A stretch of 55,921 nucleotides of DNA from Haloterrigena salina JCM 13891 (GCF_000337495.1 NZ_AOIS01000027.1:52781-108701), one strand, 5' to 3'; shown: positions 8,516 through 17,594, counted from the first letter of the stretch. Notes: generated by a model not told the origin, from the letters alone. Numbers and translations are program-made.

Positions 8516-10090
8516 ATGGTATCGCTACTGACGGACGCCGACGGCGACGAGACGGGGCGGGAGCGACGGCTGCGGCTTCGCGCCCTGTTCGCGGAGTATC
8601 GGACGGTGCTACTGATCGCGTTCGTCGTCCTGATCGGCCTCGGCGCGTGGCTGAGCTACGGCGCCTACGCCACCTCGGAGACGGCGACCGAGCAACAGCC
8701 CGGGCACCGCTGGACGGCGACGGGGGAGTTCTCCCACGGTGCCGTCGTCACCGAGTCCAACCCCGTCCATCCCGACGGGACGCGACTCGAGAACGAGTCG
8801 CTGTACTACGAGGGGATCGCGCCGACGGTCGACGGCGAGTTCGTCGGCGGATACGACGCCGGCGGCGGCGAGGACGTCCGCGTCTCGGTCGCGGTCGACC
8901 TCGTCTATCGTTCGGTCGACCCGAACGGCGACGGCGTCTACTGGAGCCGACGGGAGGAACTGGAGTCGGCGACGGCGACGGACGTCGCGCCGGGCGAGGG
9001 GGTCACCGCGTCGTTCGCCGTCAACGTCACGGCGGTCAGGGAGTCGATCGCCGAGATCGAGCGGGAGGTCGGGACCGGCCCCGGCGAGACCGAGATCGTC
9101 CTCGACCTCGAGCGGACGGTCGATGGCCGGATCGACGGCGAGCGCCGCTCGGCGAACCACAGCTACGAGGTGCCGATCACGACGGACGGGAAGGCGTACC
9201 GCCTCGAGGCCGACGGCTCGTACGACGAGCCACGAGAGGAGTACGAGTCCGTCGAGGTTCCCGTCTCGGCGGGGCCGCTTCGATCCGTCGGCGGACCCCT
9301 GTTGCTGGGGCTGGGCGCAGTCGGTATCGGTGCCGTGGCGGTCGTAACGCGCCGGTTCCCGGAGCTGACGGAGACCGAACGCGAGTGGCTGGCCTACCGG
9401 GCCGACCGCTCGGAGTTCGAGGAGGTGATCACGACGGTCAGTCTGCCCGCATCGGAGCTTGCGGAGCCTCGTGCGACGGTCGACTCGCTGGCGGCGCTCG
9501 CGCGCCTCGGAATCGATCTCGAGGCAGCGGTGCTCTTCGATTCGGACGAGAACCGCTACGTCGTCCGCGGCGACGGCGTCCGATACGTCTTCGAGCCGCC
9601 GCGGCCGCCGACCGGGGACGATCTGCTCGCCCCCGTGACGATGGGGGCCGATTCGACGGCGGACGACGATACCGACACCGGCCGCGAGGGACTCGCAGTC
9701 GGAGAGGCCGACGGATCCGCCGCGTCGCCGACCGACTCCGATACCGGGTCCGCGCCGGTGACTGTTCCCGACGGTCGCGACGCGGACTCCGACCGATCGG
9801 CGCGTCGGGAGACGACCGGGAACGCTGTCGAACCGACTGAGCCCGCCGTCGAATCCGCTGCAAGAGCGCCCCGCGGACGGTCGAGCGAGACGACCCGCGA
9901 GCCGCCGATCGAGTCGCCGGCGGAGTCGTCGGAGCCGGCGTCCGACTCGACTGCCGGCATCGACGACGAGGAGCTGCTCGCACTCGCCGGACTCGAGCCC
10001 AGGGACCTTTCGGAGCCTCCCCTGTTCGAGTCGACGGGAGGCGGCGACGAGGAGCGGGCGGATCGATCCGAAGGCGGGCCCGATCACTGA
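8516..10090 (+). CDS. DUF5305-type membrane protein
   Basis: A 524-aa protein with an N-terminal transmembrane segment (about 30-50), an extracellular beta-rich domain (about 60-265), a second transmembrane segment (about 270-290) and a cytoplasmic tail. The tail begins with a conserved-looking helical part (LTETEREWLAYRADRSEFE, about 285-305) and ends in a long Asp/Ser/Thr/Pro-rich low-complexity region. The architecture fits the DUF5305 family that I recall beside haloarchaeal S26 peptidases. It starts 6 nt after the peptidase stop, so the two are almost certainly co-transcribed and may work together at the membrane. Molecular activity unknown. Confidence 0.7.
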   Translation: MVSLLTDADGDETGRERRLRLRALFAEYRTVLLIAFVVLIGLGAWLSYGAYATSETATEQQPGHRWTATGEFSHGAVVTESNPVHPDGTRLENESLYYEGIAPTVDGEFVGGYDAGGGEDVRVSVAVDLVYRSVDPNGDGVYWSRREELESATATDVAPGEGVTASFAVNVTAVRESIAEIEREVGTGPGETEIVLDLERTVDGRIDGERRSANHSYEVPITTDGKAYRLEADGSYDEPREEYESVEVPVSAGPLRSVGGPLLLGLGAVGIGAVAVVTRRFPELTETEREWLAYRADRSEFEEVITTVSLPASELAEPRATVDSLAALARLGIDLEAAVLFDSDENRYVVRGDGVRYVFEPPRPPTGDDLLAPVTMGADSTADDDTDTGREGLAVGEADGSAASPTDSDTGSAPVTVPDGRDADSDRSARRETTGNAVEPTEPAVESAARAPRGRSSETTREPPIESPAESSEPASDSTAGIDDEELLALAGLEPRDLSEPPLFESTGGGDEERADRSEGGPDH

Positions 10091-10116
10091 TAGGGAGGGA
10101 TCGGGCGGCCATCGGC

Positions 10117-10517
10117 TCAATCCTCGCCGTCCGCGCGATCGCGAAGCTGTCGCTTCTGCCGGCGTTCGGTCACGTGATCGACGCCGTCGGCCAGTTCCTC
10201 GCGGACCTCGGTCTCGAAGGCGTCGACCTCCGCTACGAACTCCTCGGAGAACTCCTCGACGAGTTCGAAGGTCCACTGGTCGCTGACCGCGCCGGCCGGG
10301 AGGTGGTCGTCTCTGAGGGCGTCGGCCCACTCCTCGTGGCCGGCCTCGCGGAGGCGTCCTCGGCGTCGCCCATTCGGTCCATCGCGTGGCCCAGCTCGTG
10401 GTGGAACTCGAGTAAGGTCCCGTAAGCACGGTGGACGTACTCGATCCCGAGCTGGAGTTCGTGCAGCGCGTCCGCTTCGACGTCGCTCAACTCGAGGTCG
10501 TCCGGGTCGCGTTCCAT
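10117..10517 (-). pseudogene. Small conserved haloarchaeal protein, interrupted by a 1-nt frameshift
   Basis: Two overlapping frames make one sensible protein. The first runs from the ATG at 10517 (MERDPDDLELSDVEADAL) through ELQLGIEYVHRAYGTLLEF and HELGHAMDRMGDAED, down to about 10358. The second frame continues with LREAGHEEWADALRDDHL, AGAVSDQWTFELVEEF and a charged helical end to the stop at 10117. A single missing base near 10354-10360 would join them (the sequence would read AED/E-R-L-R-E-A-G-H). The intact protein would be about 133 residues, helical and cytoplasmic, of unknown function. Either a genuine pseudogene or a sequencing/assembly error; the good codon use on both sides favours a recent or artefactual change. 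Confidence 0.7.
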
Positions 10518-10634
10518 ACCGGTCGGACGCCGACCGCGACAAAAGCCCTTAGGCCAAACAGCGTCCGATTCTCGCGGCCGATACTGGAGCCGCAACACTC
10601 TCGGCGGTCGACTCGAGAGCGAGTCGTGAACGCG

Positions 10635-11996
10635 ATGGCGATACTCGACGATCTCTCGGGCTACGAGTTCGAGGACCTGATGGGGGACGTGTTTCGACAC
10701 TGCGGCTACGAGAACGTTCGCCAGTCGCGGCGGACGGCCGACGAGGGACGGGACATCCTGATGGAGGAAGTCGTCGACGGCCGCCGCCGGGCGGTCGTCG
10801 TCGAGTGCAAGCACACGGGGACCGTCAGCCGACCGGTCATCCAGAAACTCCACTCGGCGGTCGCGACCTACGACTACGACGGGCCGGTCCGCGGGATGGT
10901 CGTGACGACCGGCCGGTTTACCGAGCCCGCACGCGAGTACGCCGCGAATCTGGGGTCGAACCGGGAGGGCGGCGTCGAACTCCTCGACGGGCGGGACCTC
11001 CGGGAGATCGGCACGGAGATCGGTCTGGATCTCTACAACGGTCGGATCGAGATCCTCTGCGAGGAAGCGCTCCGGCCGACCCACCCCACCGCCGGCCGGG
11101 ACGCCCCGGTCTTCGAGGCCGTTCGCGAAATCGAGAACCTCGAGGCCGCGACGATTCCGACGCCCGAGACGACGGTCGCGCTCGAGCCGACGGTTACCGT
11201 CCGCGCGACGACGGACGCGACGTTCGAGACCTCCGTCGGCGTCATCCACTGGATCGACGAGACGACTGACCTCGCGATCCGCGCCGATCGCGACGAGCCG
11301 CGGGTCGCGACCGGCGACGTTCGCGACCTCGCCGCCAACCGCTCGGCGTCCCGCATCGACCTCGAGGCGGCCGATCTCGAGTCGACCTTCGACGGCGTCG
11401 AACGCCGCCGGTTCGGGCAGACCGAAACCGAGTACAAGGAGTGGGCGATCGACCGACTCCGGCAGGCGCAGACGGCGACGGTCCACTACACGGGCGACAA
11501 CAACGTCGACTACGAGAAGACCTGCACGCCCAAGCGGTCGGATATCTCGGTTCGCGATATCGACCCCGTCTACGTTCCGCACGCCCGGTCTCGCCTCTCG
11601 CTGGGCGAGTACGACTACCAGTACGCCTACCGCGCCGCCGGCCCCTCGCGGGCGACCACGCGAAACGACCTCCACGAATGCGTCCACTGCGAGACGGCGG
11701 GCGCGAGCGAGACCTACACCTACTGCGACAACTGCGGGAGCGTCAACTGCGAGGAGCACGCGAAAACGGAGCGCTTCGAAGGTGACCCCGTCTGTACCGG
11801 CTGTGCCGTAACCGAACGGTTCGCGCTCGAGACGAAGTACTTCTACGATGAGGCGAACCTCGAGGCCTTCCGCGAGGAGTACGCGGCCATGCCGATCCAC
11901 GAGAAGACCATGGAGAACGTCCCGCTGGCCGTCGGAAGCGCCCTCTGTGCGCTGTTCGCGGCGTTCTTCGTCGCGAGTTCGATCGGGCTCGTCTAG
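10635..11996 (+). CDS. Membrane-anchored Mrr-like restriction endonuclease with zinc finger
   Basis: A 453-aa protein. The N-terminal Mrr/PD-(D/E)xK nuclease domain shows GYEFEDLMGDVF, then the catalytic set D40 (EGRDIL) and E57-x-K59 (VECKH), with a following helix. A middle domain (about 150-340) has no motif I recognise. Residues 349-392 hold Cys/His pairs (CVHC, YCDNCG, CEEH, CTGC), consistent with a treble-clef or B-box-like zinc finger. The last ~22 residues form one transmembrane helix. A nuclease tied to the membrane suggests surveillance of incoming DNA, but no methyltransferase is next to it. An in-frame GTG at 10626 is an alternative start. Confidence 0.8.
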   Translation: MAILDDLSGYEFEDLMGDVFRHCGYENVRQSRRTADEGRDILMEEVVDGRRRAVVVECKHTGTVSRPVIQKLHSAVATYDYDGPVRGMVVTTGRFTEPAREYAANLGSNREGGVELLDGRDLREIGTEIGLDLYNGRIEILCEEALRPTHPTAGRDAPVFEAVREIENLEAATIPTPETTVALEPTVTVRATTDATFETSVGVIHWIDETTDLAIRADRDEPRVATGDVRDLAANRSASRIDLEAADLESTFDGVERRRFGQTETEYKEWAIDRLRQAQTATVHYTGDNNVDYEKTCTPKRSDISVRDIDPVYVPHARSRLSLGEYDYQYAYRAAGPSRATTRNDLHECVHCETAGASETYTYCDNCGSVNCEEHAKTERFEGDPVCTGCAVTERFALETKYFYDEANLEAFREEYAAMPIHEKTMENVPLAVGSALCALFAAFFVASSIGLV

Positions 11997-12337
11997 CTCG
12001 GATCCGTTGGCTGTCTCAGTCGAGACTCGAGAACTGTTCTCTCTCTCTTCGGCCTGATCGATCCACGTGCGGTGGCGCGCGCTGGATTGCGGTGCGTCAC
12101 GACGAACCGCAGTCCGAACTCGCGTGAGGGATGAGTGAGGGACCGGAAGCGCGGCACGAAGTGCCGCGGAACGGCGAGCGGCAAAGCCGCGAGCCGGGGA
12201 CCGAGCGAATCGGCTGGGGAGGGAGTGTTCTCCATGTTGCCAGCAATCGTCGTCGTCGTTTCGTCCCCACTTCCTCGAGCACACTCGAGCACTCCTTCTC
12301 ACCGATCGGAACCGAGAACCCGCCTCGAGCGACCGCC
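11997..12337. other. Convergent intergenic region
   Basis: A 341-nt gap between two converging genes. No gene seen. It contains the hairpin-rich element listed at 12150-12196 and otherwise looks like non-coding spacer. Confidence 0.4.
12150..12196. repeat. Tandem GC-rich hairpins, probable intergenic repeat
   Basis: Two adjacent stem-loops: CGCGGCAC/GTGCCGCG around GAA (12150-12168), then GCGGC/GCCGC around AAA (12178-12190). The second stem extends through a GA/GA internal step to CGGC/GCCG (12172-12196). It resembles small palindromic elements scattered between haloarchaeal genes, and could also act as a bidirectional terminator here. Confidence 0.4.
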
Positions 12338-14872
12338 TCACTCGTCGCCGACCAGTTCGCGCAGCGAGTTGCCGGCGATCGCCAGCCCGGTGACGGCCAG
12401 CGCGCCGGTCGTGACGGCCGGATTCAACAGGCCCGCCAGCGCGACGGGAATCACGATCGCGTTGTAGCCCAGCGCCAGACCGAGATTCTGGACGACCCGA
12501 CGGCGGGCGGCCCGCGCGAGGGCGAACGCGCGCTCGACCGCGGCGAGGTCGTCCTCGACGATCGCGAGGTCGGCCGCGTCGGCGGCCAGCGCCGTCCCGC
12601 CGCCAAGCGAGAGCCCCAGATCCGCCGCCGCCAGCGCCGGCGCGTCGTTGGTGCCGTCGCCGACCATCGCCACGCGCCCCTCGGTTCGCAGCCGACGGAT
12701 CGCCGCGGTCTTGCCCGTGGGCGGAACGTTCGCGAAGACCCGCGTGACGCCCGAGTGCTCCCGGAAACTGGCCGCCGCCGAGCCGTCGTCGCCGGTGAGG
12801 ACCACGACGTCGACGCCCGCGTCGGCCAGCGCCGTCACCGTCTCCGCCCACCCCTCTCGAGGCTCGTCGCCGACGACGATGACGCCCTCCGCGCGACCAT
12901 CTCGACCGACGACGACGGGCAGGTGGCCGGCATCCCGCGCCTCGGCGATGCGGTCCGTCAGTCCGTCCTCGAGGTCCCAGCCCCGTTCCCGGAAGAGGTC
13001 GGGGTGGCCGGCGAGGATTCGCCGCCCGTCGGCGACACCCTCGACGCCGGTAGCGTGGCGCTCGAACTCCCGGACCGTTCCGGATTCGACGCCCTCGCCA
13101 TCCGCGGCGTCCTCGGCGTCGTCGATGACGCCGCCGTCGGCTCGACCGTCCGACGGGGTGTCCGCCGAGTCGCCGAAGGCGTTCGCGATCGCCGCGGCCG
13201 CCGGATGCGACGCCCGGCGTTCGACCGCGGCGGCGGCCCGCAGGAGGTCTTCGGGCGCGTCGGCCTCGAGAACGGTCATCTCGCCGGTCGTCAGCGTCCC
13301 GGTCTTGTCGAAGACGACGACGTCGATCTCTCGCAGGCGCTCGAAGACGCTCTCGTCGAAGACGACGATCCCGCGCTCGAGGGCGTCGCGGATGCTCGAG
13401 GCGATCGAGATCGGCGTCGCGAACGCGAACGCCCACGGGCTGGCGGCGATGAGCGCCAGACAGACGGCCGCGGCGACCCCGAGCGCGGTCCCCCCGAGCA
13501 CGAGGGCAGCTAGTCCCGCGACGACCGCCGCGGCGACGACGATCGGAAGGGCGGTGCCGGCGAGCGCGTCGGCCCGGCGCTGGACGCCGTGGTCCGCGCT
13601 CTGGAGGTTCCAGACGGTCCGCGTCAGCCGGTCGATGCTGCTGGTCGTCTCGTCGTCGACGGCGACGACCGCGGCCCCGTCGGTGACGACCGAACCGCCG
13701 ATCACCGGATCGCCGTCGGTCTTCGAGACGGGCAGCGACTCGCCGGTGACGACCGCCTCGTCGACGGTACACGTCCCCTCGGCGAGGCGGCCGTCGACCG
13801 GGATGCGCTCGCCCGCGCGAACGAGCAGGCGGTCGTCGGCCGCGACGTCCGCGACCGGTACCTCCCGCGTCGCCCCGTCGGACTCGAGGACCCGGGCCGT
13901 GCCGACCTGCGAGATCGTGAGGTCGGTCAGCCGGTTCAAGGCGTCGCGTTTGACCGTCTCCTCGTAGAAGATCGCGCCCATCACGACCGCGGCGACGAGG
14001 ATCGTCAGGTCGAAGTAGAGGTCCGGCCCGCCGCGGACGAATGCGACCGCCCCGGCGGCGTAGGCGGCCACGATGGTCAGCGTCGCCAGCAGGTGCGTGC
14101 TCGGCTCGCGGAGCTTCAGGCTCACGTACGCCCCCCGCAGGAGCGGCCGGCCGGTCAGGTAGAGAATGGCGCCGGTCATCCCCATGAACAGCGGGGCGTA
14201 GAGGCTGACCTCGTCGCTGTTGAACTGCTGTGCGAACTGTTCGAACAGCCAGTAGTCGGTGAACGCGGCGAGGTACATCGGGTAGAACGTCGTGACGTAC
14301 GGCACCAGCAGGAACGAGCCGAAGACGATCCCGACGATGTAGCGCACCTCGAGGACGTTCTCCGAGCGGCGCTTCCGGACTCCCTGCATCTCGCGCGACC
14401 GGCGGGTCGTGCTCTCGTCGCCCGCCGCGTCGTCGTCCTCGGCCGCCTCCTCGCGGCGGTAGGCCGTGTAGCCGGTCGTGCTCAGCGCGTCCTCGAGCAC
14501 CTCGGCCGCGATCCGATCGGGATCGTGATCGACGCGGACCGTCTCAGTGACGTAACTGGCCGCCGCGTCCGCGACGCCGTCGCGACCCTCGGCGACCGAC
14601 TCGAGGTACGCTTCGCACTGCGCCGAGTGCATCCCGTCGATCCGGAAGAACGACCGCTCGAGGGCCGCGGAGCGATCGTCCTCGAGCGATTCGTCCGCGT
14701 CGGTCGTCCCGTCCGCACCGTCCTCGCCGACGCCGAGGTCCGCGGCGATATCCCGACACCCCGTCGAGCAGAACGGGCCGTCGGCTCCCGCGGAGACGGG
14801 CTCGCCCGGCGACTCCTCGAGCGCGGTTCCACAGAGGCGACACCGCTCCCGGTCCGTTCGCGTTTCGCTCAC
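12338..14872 (-). CDS. P-type heavy-metal ATPase with altered metal-site motifs
   Basis: An 844-aa P1B-type ATPase expected to move a metal ion across the membrane. The N-terminus has CRLCG ... FCSTGC, like the cysteine domain before CcoI/FixI copper ATPases, then an HMA-like domain whose motif reads GMHSAQC (coded 14615-14635) instead of GMxCxxC. The catalytic core is intact: TGES actuator loop, DKTGTLT phosphorylation site (about 13300), SHPAAA-type histidine of the nucleotide domain and GDGTNDAPAL hinge. The transmembrane metal motif is SPW (13433-13441) where CPC is normal, so substrate is uncertain. I chose the GTG at 14872 because TTATGT lies about 27 nt upstream; an ATG at 14911 gives 857 aa. 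Confidence 0.82.
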   Translation of the reverse strand: MSETRTDRERCRLCGTALEESPGEPVSAGADGPFCSTGCRDIAADLGVGEDGADGTTDADESLEDDRSAALERSFFRIDGMHSAQCEAYLESVAEGRDGVADAAASYVTETVRVDHDPDRIAAEVLEDALSTTGYTAYRREEAAEDDDAAGDESTTRRSREMQGVRKRRSENVLEVRYIVGIVFGSFLLVPYVTTFYPMYLAAFTDYWLFEQFAQQFNSDEVSLYAPLFMGMTGAILYLTGRPLLRGAYVSLKLREPSTHLLATLTIVAAYAAGAVAFVRGGPDLYFDLTILVAAVVMGAIFYEETVKRDALNRLTDLTISQVGTARVLESDGATREVPVADVAADDRLLVRAGERIPVDGRLAEGTCTVDEAVVTGESLPVSKTDGDPVIGGSVVTDGAAVVAVDDETTSSIDRLTRTVWNLQSADHGVQRRADALAGTALPIVVAAAVVAGLAALVLGGTALGVAAAVCLALIAASPWAFAFATPISIASSIRDALERGIVVFDESVFERLREIDVVVFDKTGTLTTGEMTVLEADAPEDLLRAAAAVERRASHPAAAAIANAFGDSADTPSDGRADGGVIDDAEDAADGEGVESGTVREFERHATGVEGVADGRRILAGHPDLFRERGWDLEDGLTDRIAEARDAGHLPVVVGRDGRAEGVIVVGDEPREGWAETVTALADAGVDVVVLTGDDGSAAASFREHSGVTRVFANVPPTGKTAAIRRLRTEGRVAMVGDGTNDAPALAAADLGLSLGGGTALAADAADLAIVEDDLAAVERAFALARAARRRVVQNLGLALGYNAIVIPVALAGLLNPAVTTGALAVTGLAIAGNSLRELVGDE

Positions 14873-14956
14873 TGTCCGAACAGTCGGACTCGAGGGACAT
14901 AACGCTGTCAACCTCGGGCGACGATCAGCTTCGACCTCGAGCGCGGTCGTTCGATC

Positions 14957-16414
14957 TCATCCTCGAGCGACGATCGTTCCGTCCTCGCCGACGGCGACTG
15001 CTCGCGTCTCGGCGAGCGAAACGGCCAGCAGCGCGCCGGCGGCGTCGATGTCGGTGCGTTCCCAGCCGGCGGCCGCGCCGGCGCGCTCGTGGACCGCCCC
15101 GTCGGCCGCACACGCCATCGCCCGTTCCTCGCGGCGGGCGACACCGGTCAGCGCGTCGTCGGCGACCCGCTCGGGCGTCCAGGTCGGGCCGTCGTAGCGG
15201 TGGACGACGCCGTCGTCCGCGCTCGCCAGACAGTCGTCCCGGCCCGCGGTCGCGACGTCGGTCAGCGTCCCGTCGGCGCCCTCGAGTCCGACTCGATCGA
15301 ACGACTCGCCGCCGTCGGTCGTCTCGAAGACGCCGTCGTTGGTGTCACAGCAGTAGCCGACCGCGTCGTCGGCGAACGCGACGCCGGAGAGACTCGAGCC
15401 GCTGCCGGGTTTCTCGGGGCCGGTCCACTCGAGGGCGCGGCCGTCGCCGTCAGTGCCGTACGTCCCGCGGAGCACGGCGCCGGAGCCGTTGATCAGGAGA
15501 ATCGTCTCCGCGCCGCTCGCGCCGCCGACGGCGACGCCCAGCCAGTTGTCGGTGATGTCCTCGGGGGCCGTGAAATCCGTGTGACGACCCGTCTCGGCGT
15601 CGATCCGTCCCAGCGCGCCGCTGTCGCCCGCGACCCAGACGGCCGCGCCGTCGGCCGTCGCGTCGACCCCGCGGAGGTCGTTGCCCCCCGCGGCGGGACC
15701 GTCCTCAAGGACGGCCGTCCACTCGTCGCCGTCGTCGGTGAGGACGATCCCGCCGTCGCCGACCGCGTAGGCGGCGCTCGAGTCCGCCGTGTCGTCTGCT
15801 GCGGCGACTGCCACGTCTCGAAGCGTCGCGTCCGTCGGTGCCTCGACTGTGTGCCACGCCTGCTCGGATTCGGGTTCCGGTTTCTCTCGAGCGTCTCGAG
15901 CCGCGGTCCCTGCCGTCTCATCGGCCGCGGTCGATTCCTCACCGTCGTCGCTCGAGGCCGGTGACTCGAGTTCGTCCGTCGTCTCTATCGTGCCCGTCGC
16001 GTCCGGTTCGGCGCGGCTCGATCCCGACGGTTCGGATTCCGGTTCGGCGTGGTTCGATTCGGATTTCGGTGTGTCGGGTTCCGGCTCAGATTCGGTCAGC
16101 GACTCGTCGCGTTCGGGCGCCGACGCCTCGTGGTCCGCGTCCGTCCGGTCGTCGTCTCGGCCGTGGCGCAGGTAGAGCACGATCGGCGGCACGACGTACG
16201 ACGCCAGCGCGAGCGCGGCGAACCAGCGGTGGACGATCGTCAGCGTCCCGAACGCGGTCAGGCCGGCCGTCGCGACGGCGTGGACCCACGTCTTCGTGTA
16301 GGACCGATAGAAGGGAACGAAGCCGCCGGTCTCGAGACGAGCGTTCTGTGATGACATCGGGTGTTCGGTCGCGGTGTCGGCGGATCGGCGTTCGGTCGGT
16401 CGGCTCGAGTCCAT
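14957..16414 (-). CDS. Membrane protein with BNR/propeller-like repeats
   Basis: A 485-aa protein. Near the N-terminus come two hydrophobic segments (about residues 42-60 and 63-83), then a long Glu/Ser/Asp-rich linker (about 90-190). The C-terminal half is built of repeats with the pattern AVGDGGIVLTDDGDEW or VAGDSGALGRID, suggesting a photosynthesis-factor/BNR-type beta-propeller. It lies in the same direction as the P-type ATPase and the LUD gene. The ATG at 16414 has a CTTTTG box about 25 nt upstream; the ATG at 16357 (MSSQN) is an alternative. Function unknown; the propeller may be a binding scaffold. Confidence 0.65.
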   Translation of the reverse strand: MDSSRPTERRSADTATEHPMSSQNARLETGGFVPFYRSYTKTWVHAVATAGLTAFGTLTIVHRWFAALALASYVVPPIVLYLRHGRDDDRTDADHEASAPERDESLTESEPEPDTPKSESNHAEPESEPSGSSRAEPDATGTIETTDELESPASSDDGEESTAADETAGTAARDAREKPEPESEQAWHTVEAPTDATLRDVAVAAADDTADSSAAYAVGDGGIVLTDDGDEWTAVLEDGPAAGGNDLRGVDATADGAAVWVAGDSGALGRIDAETGRHTDFTAPEDITDNWLGVAVGGASGAETILLINGSGAVLRGTYGTDGDGRALEWTGPEKPGSGSSLSGVAFADDAVGYCCDTNDGVFETTDGGESFDRVGLEGADGTLTDVATAGRDDCLASADDGVVHRYDGPTWTPERVADDALTGVARREERAMACAADGAVHERAGAAAGWERTDIDAAGALLAVSLAETRAVAVGEDGTIVARG

Positions 16415-16488
16415 CGTATCGGACTCGCGAGCAAAAGGGTGCTGCAGGCACGCGCCCGACGGATTTAGCGGTCGGCAACGGCGATCGA

Positions 16489-17154
16489 TCAGAAGCCGTG
16501 GTCGCCCTCGAGCAACACGAGTTGCGTCCGGTCGTCGACCCGCTCGTACTCCATCGAGACGAGTTTGCCGACGACGCTGCCCTGCCCGTAGACCTCCTCG
16601 GCGCGGGCGTCCTCGAGGGGGTAGGCGTACTCTCGGACGCGCTCGACGGCGGCGTCGAAGTCCGCGACGATCTTGTTGGTCGAGCCGACCAGCACGAGAT
16701 TCTTCGCGCCGAAGGCCCACGCGCCGACGCCGTTGCCCAGGGCGTTGGCGCCGAGCAGTTCGCCGGACTCGGCGATGGCGTTGACGCTGTCGAAGAAGAC
16801 GTCCGCCGTGGTCGCCTCGCGGCGGGCCTCGGCGCGCTCCTCGTCATCGGCGATCTCTTGGACCTTCGCCCCCAGGTACTCGAACCCGTCGCCGTCCTCG
16901 AGGTCGTCGGTGAAGCCGATCTCCTCCAAGGTCGTCGAGTGGCCGTCTATCACCGTCGCGCCGTCGGGGATCTGCTCGCGGAGGTGCTCGCGAGCCGCGT
17001 CGTCGTCGTCGAAGACATGGACATCGATGTTGCGGTCCTCGACGTTCGAGACGACCGTCTCGATCGTCTCCTCGTCCGGGGCGGTATCGAACCGCGAGGA
17101 GTCCACCTCGAGGTCGTCGACGAAATCGTCCTTCGTGTAGTAGTCGTCGCTCAT
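16489..17154 (-). CDS. LUD-domain protein (LutC-like)
   Basis: A 221-aa protein of the LUD/lactate-utilisation family. Visible marks are the charged helix AAREHLREQIPDGATVIDGHSTTLEEIGF (about 58-86, which the family uses for substrate/phosphate contacts), the middle GELLGANALGNGVGAWAFGAKNLVLVGSTNKIV region (Gly-rich strand) and a final strand. It has no iron-sulfur cluster motif, so it is the stand-alone small form. It may act in organic-acid metabolism, but no lutA/lutB genes are adjacent, so the role stays open. The ATG at 17154 is preferred: the extra 28 residues upstream are not conserved-looking. Confidence 0.78.
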   Translation of the reverse strand: MSDDYYTKDDFVDDLEVDSSRFDTAPDEETIETVVSNVEDRNIDVHVFDDDDAAREHLREQIPDGATVIDGHSTTLEEIGFTDDLEDGDGFEYLGAKVQEIADDEERAEARREATTADVFFDSVNAIAESGELLGANALGNGVGAWAFGAKNLVLVGSTNKIVADFDAAVERVREYAYPLEDARAEEVYGQGSVVGKLVSMEYERVDDRTQLVLLEGDHGF

Positions 17155-17594
17155 CCGTCCGATTGTTCGACCGCCCGACCGATCAAACGCCGGCCTTGCC
17201 TTGCAATACCGGTCTCGGGGCTCGAGCAGTTGGCTCACTTGTGCTCGGGTGCGATTCGATCGCCGCGGCTCGGTAGCGGCGAGCGGTTATCGCGTTCGCC
17301 GACGGTTCGACTCGAGCGCCAAACGTCTCCGCACGTACGACTGGCCGTTTGATAGGCCACGAGGAGCGGAGCGATCGACAGTTCGTGGGGTATCCGTGAA
17401 CCGTTATCTGACTTCGACGTCCGTCACTCCGACCACTTTACCCACAGACCGTCAGGCAGCGAACATCGCTATCGATGCAGTGACTGATTGCCGTTTGCTG
17501 TAACGCAGGTGAGCGTCCGTTGTTGTCGTCTCGAATCTGTACCTTGAGCAGCAGGTACGAGCGTGACCGATGAATTATTTAACCCATCCGAACC
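17155..17594. other. Intergenic region at left edge of AT-rich island
   Basis: A 440-nt gap. The first ~400 nt have normal GC and no convincing gene (an open frame at 17201-17503 has arginine/serine-rich shadow-like composition). From about 17560 the base composition switches to AT-rich, marking the island boundary. No tRNA or clear direct repeat was seen at the junction. Confidence 0.4.

Noticed and set aside
10233-13772. Very long minus-strand open frame (1179 codons)
   Set aside because: Arg/Gly-rich shadow of the P-type ATPase and nuclease genes; only its last part, from 10517, is the real first half of the frameshifted small gene.
17201-17503. 100-aa plus-strand open frame in the gap left of the island
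   Set aside because: Arg/Ser-rich, no ribosome site or promoter at a sensible distance, no recognisable motif.
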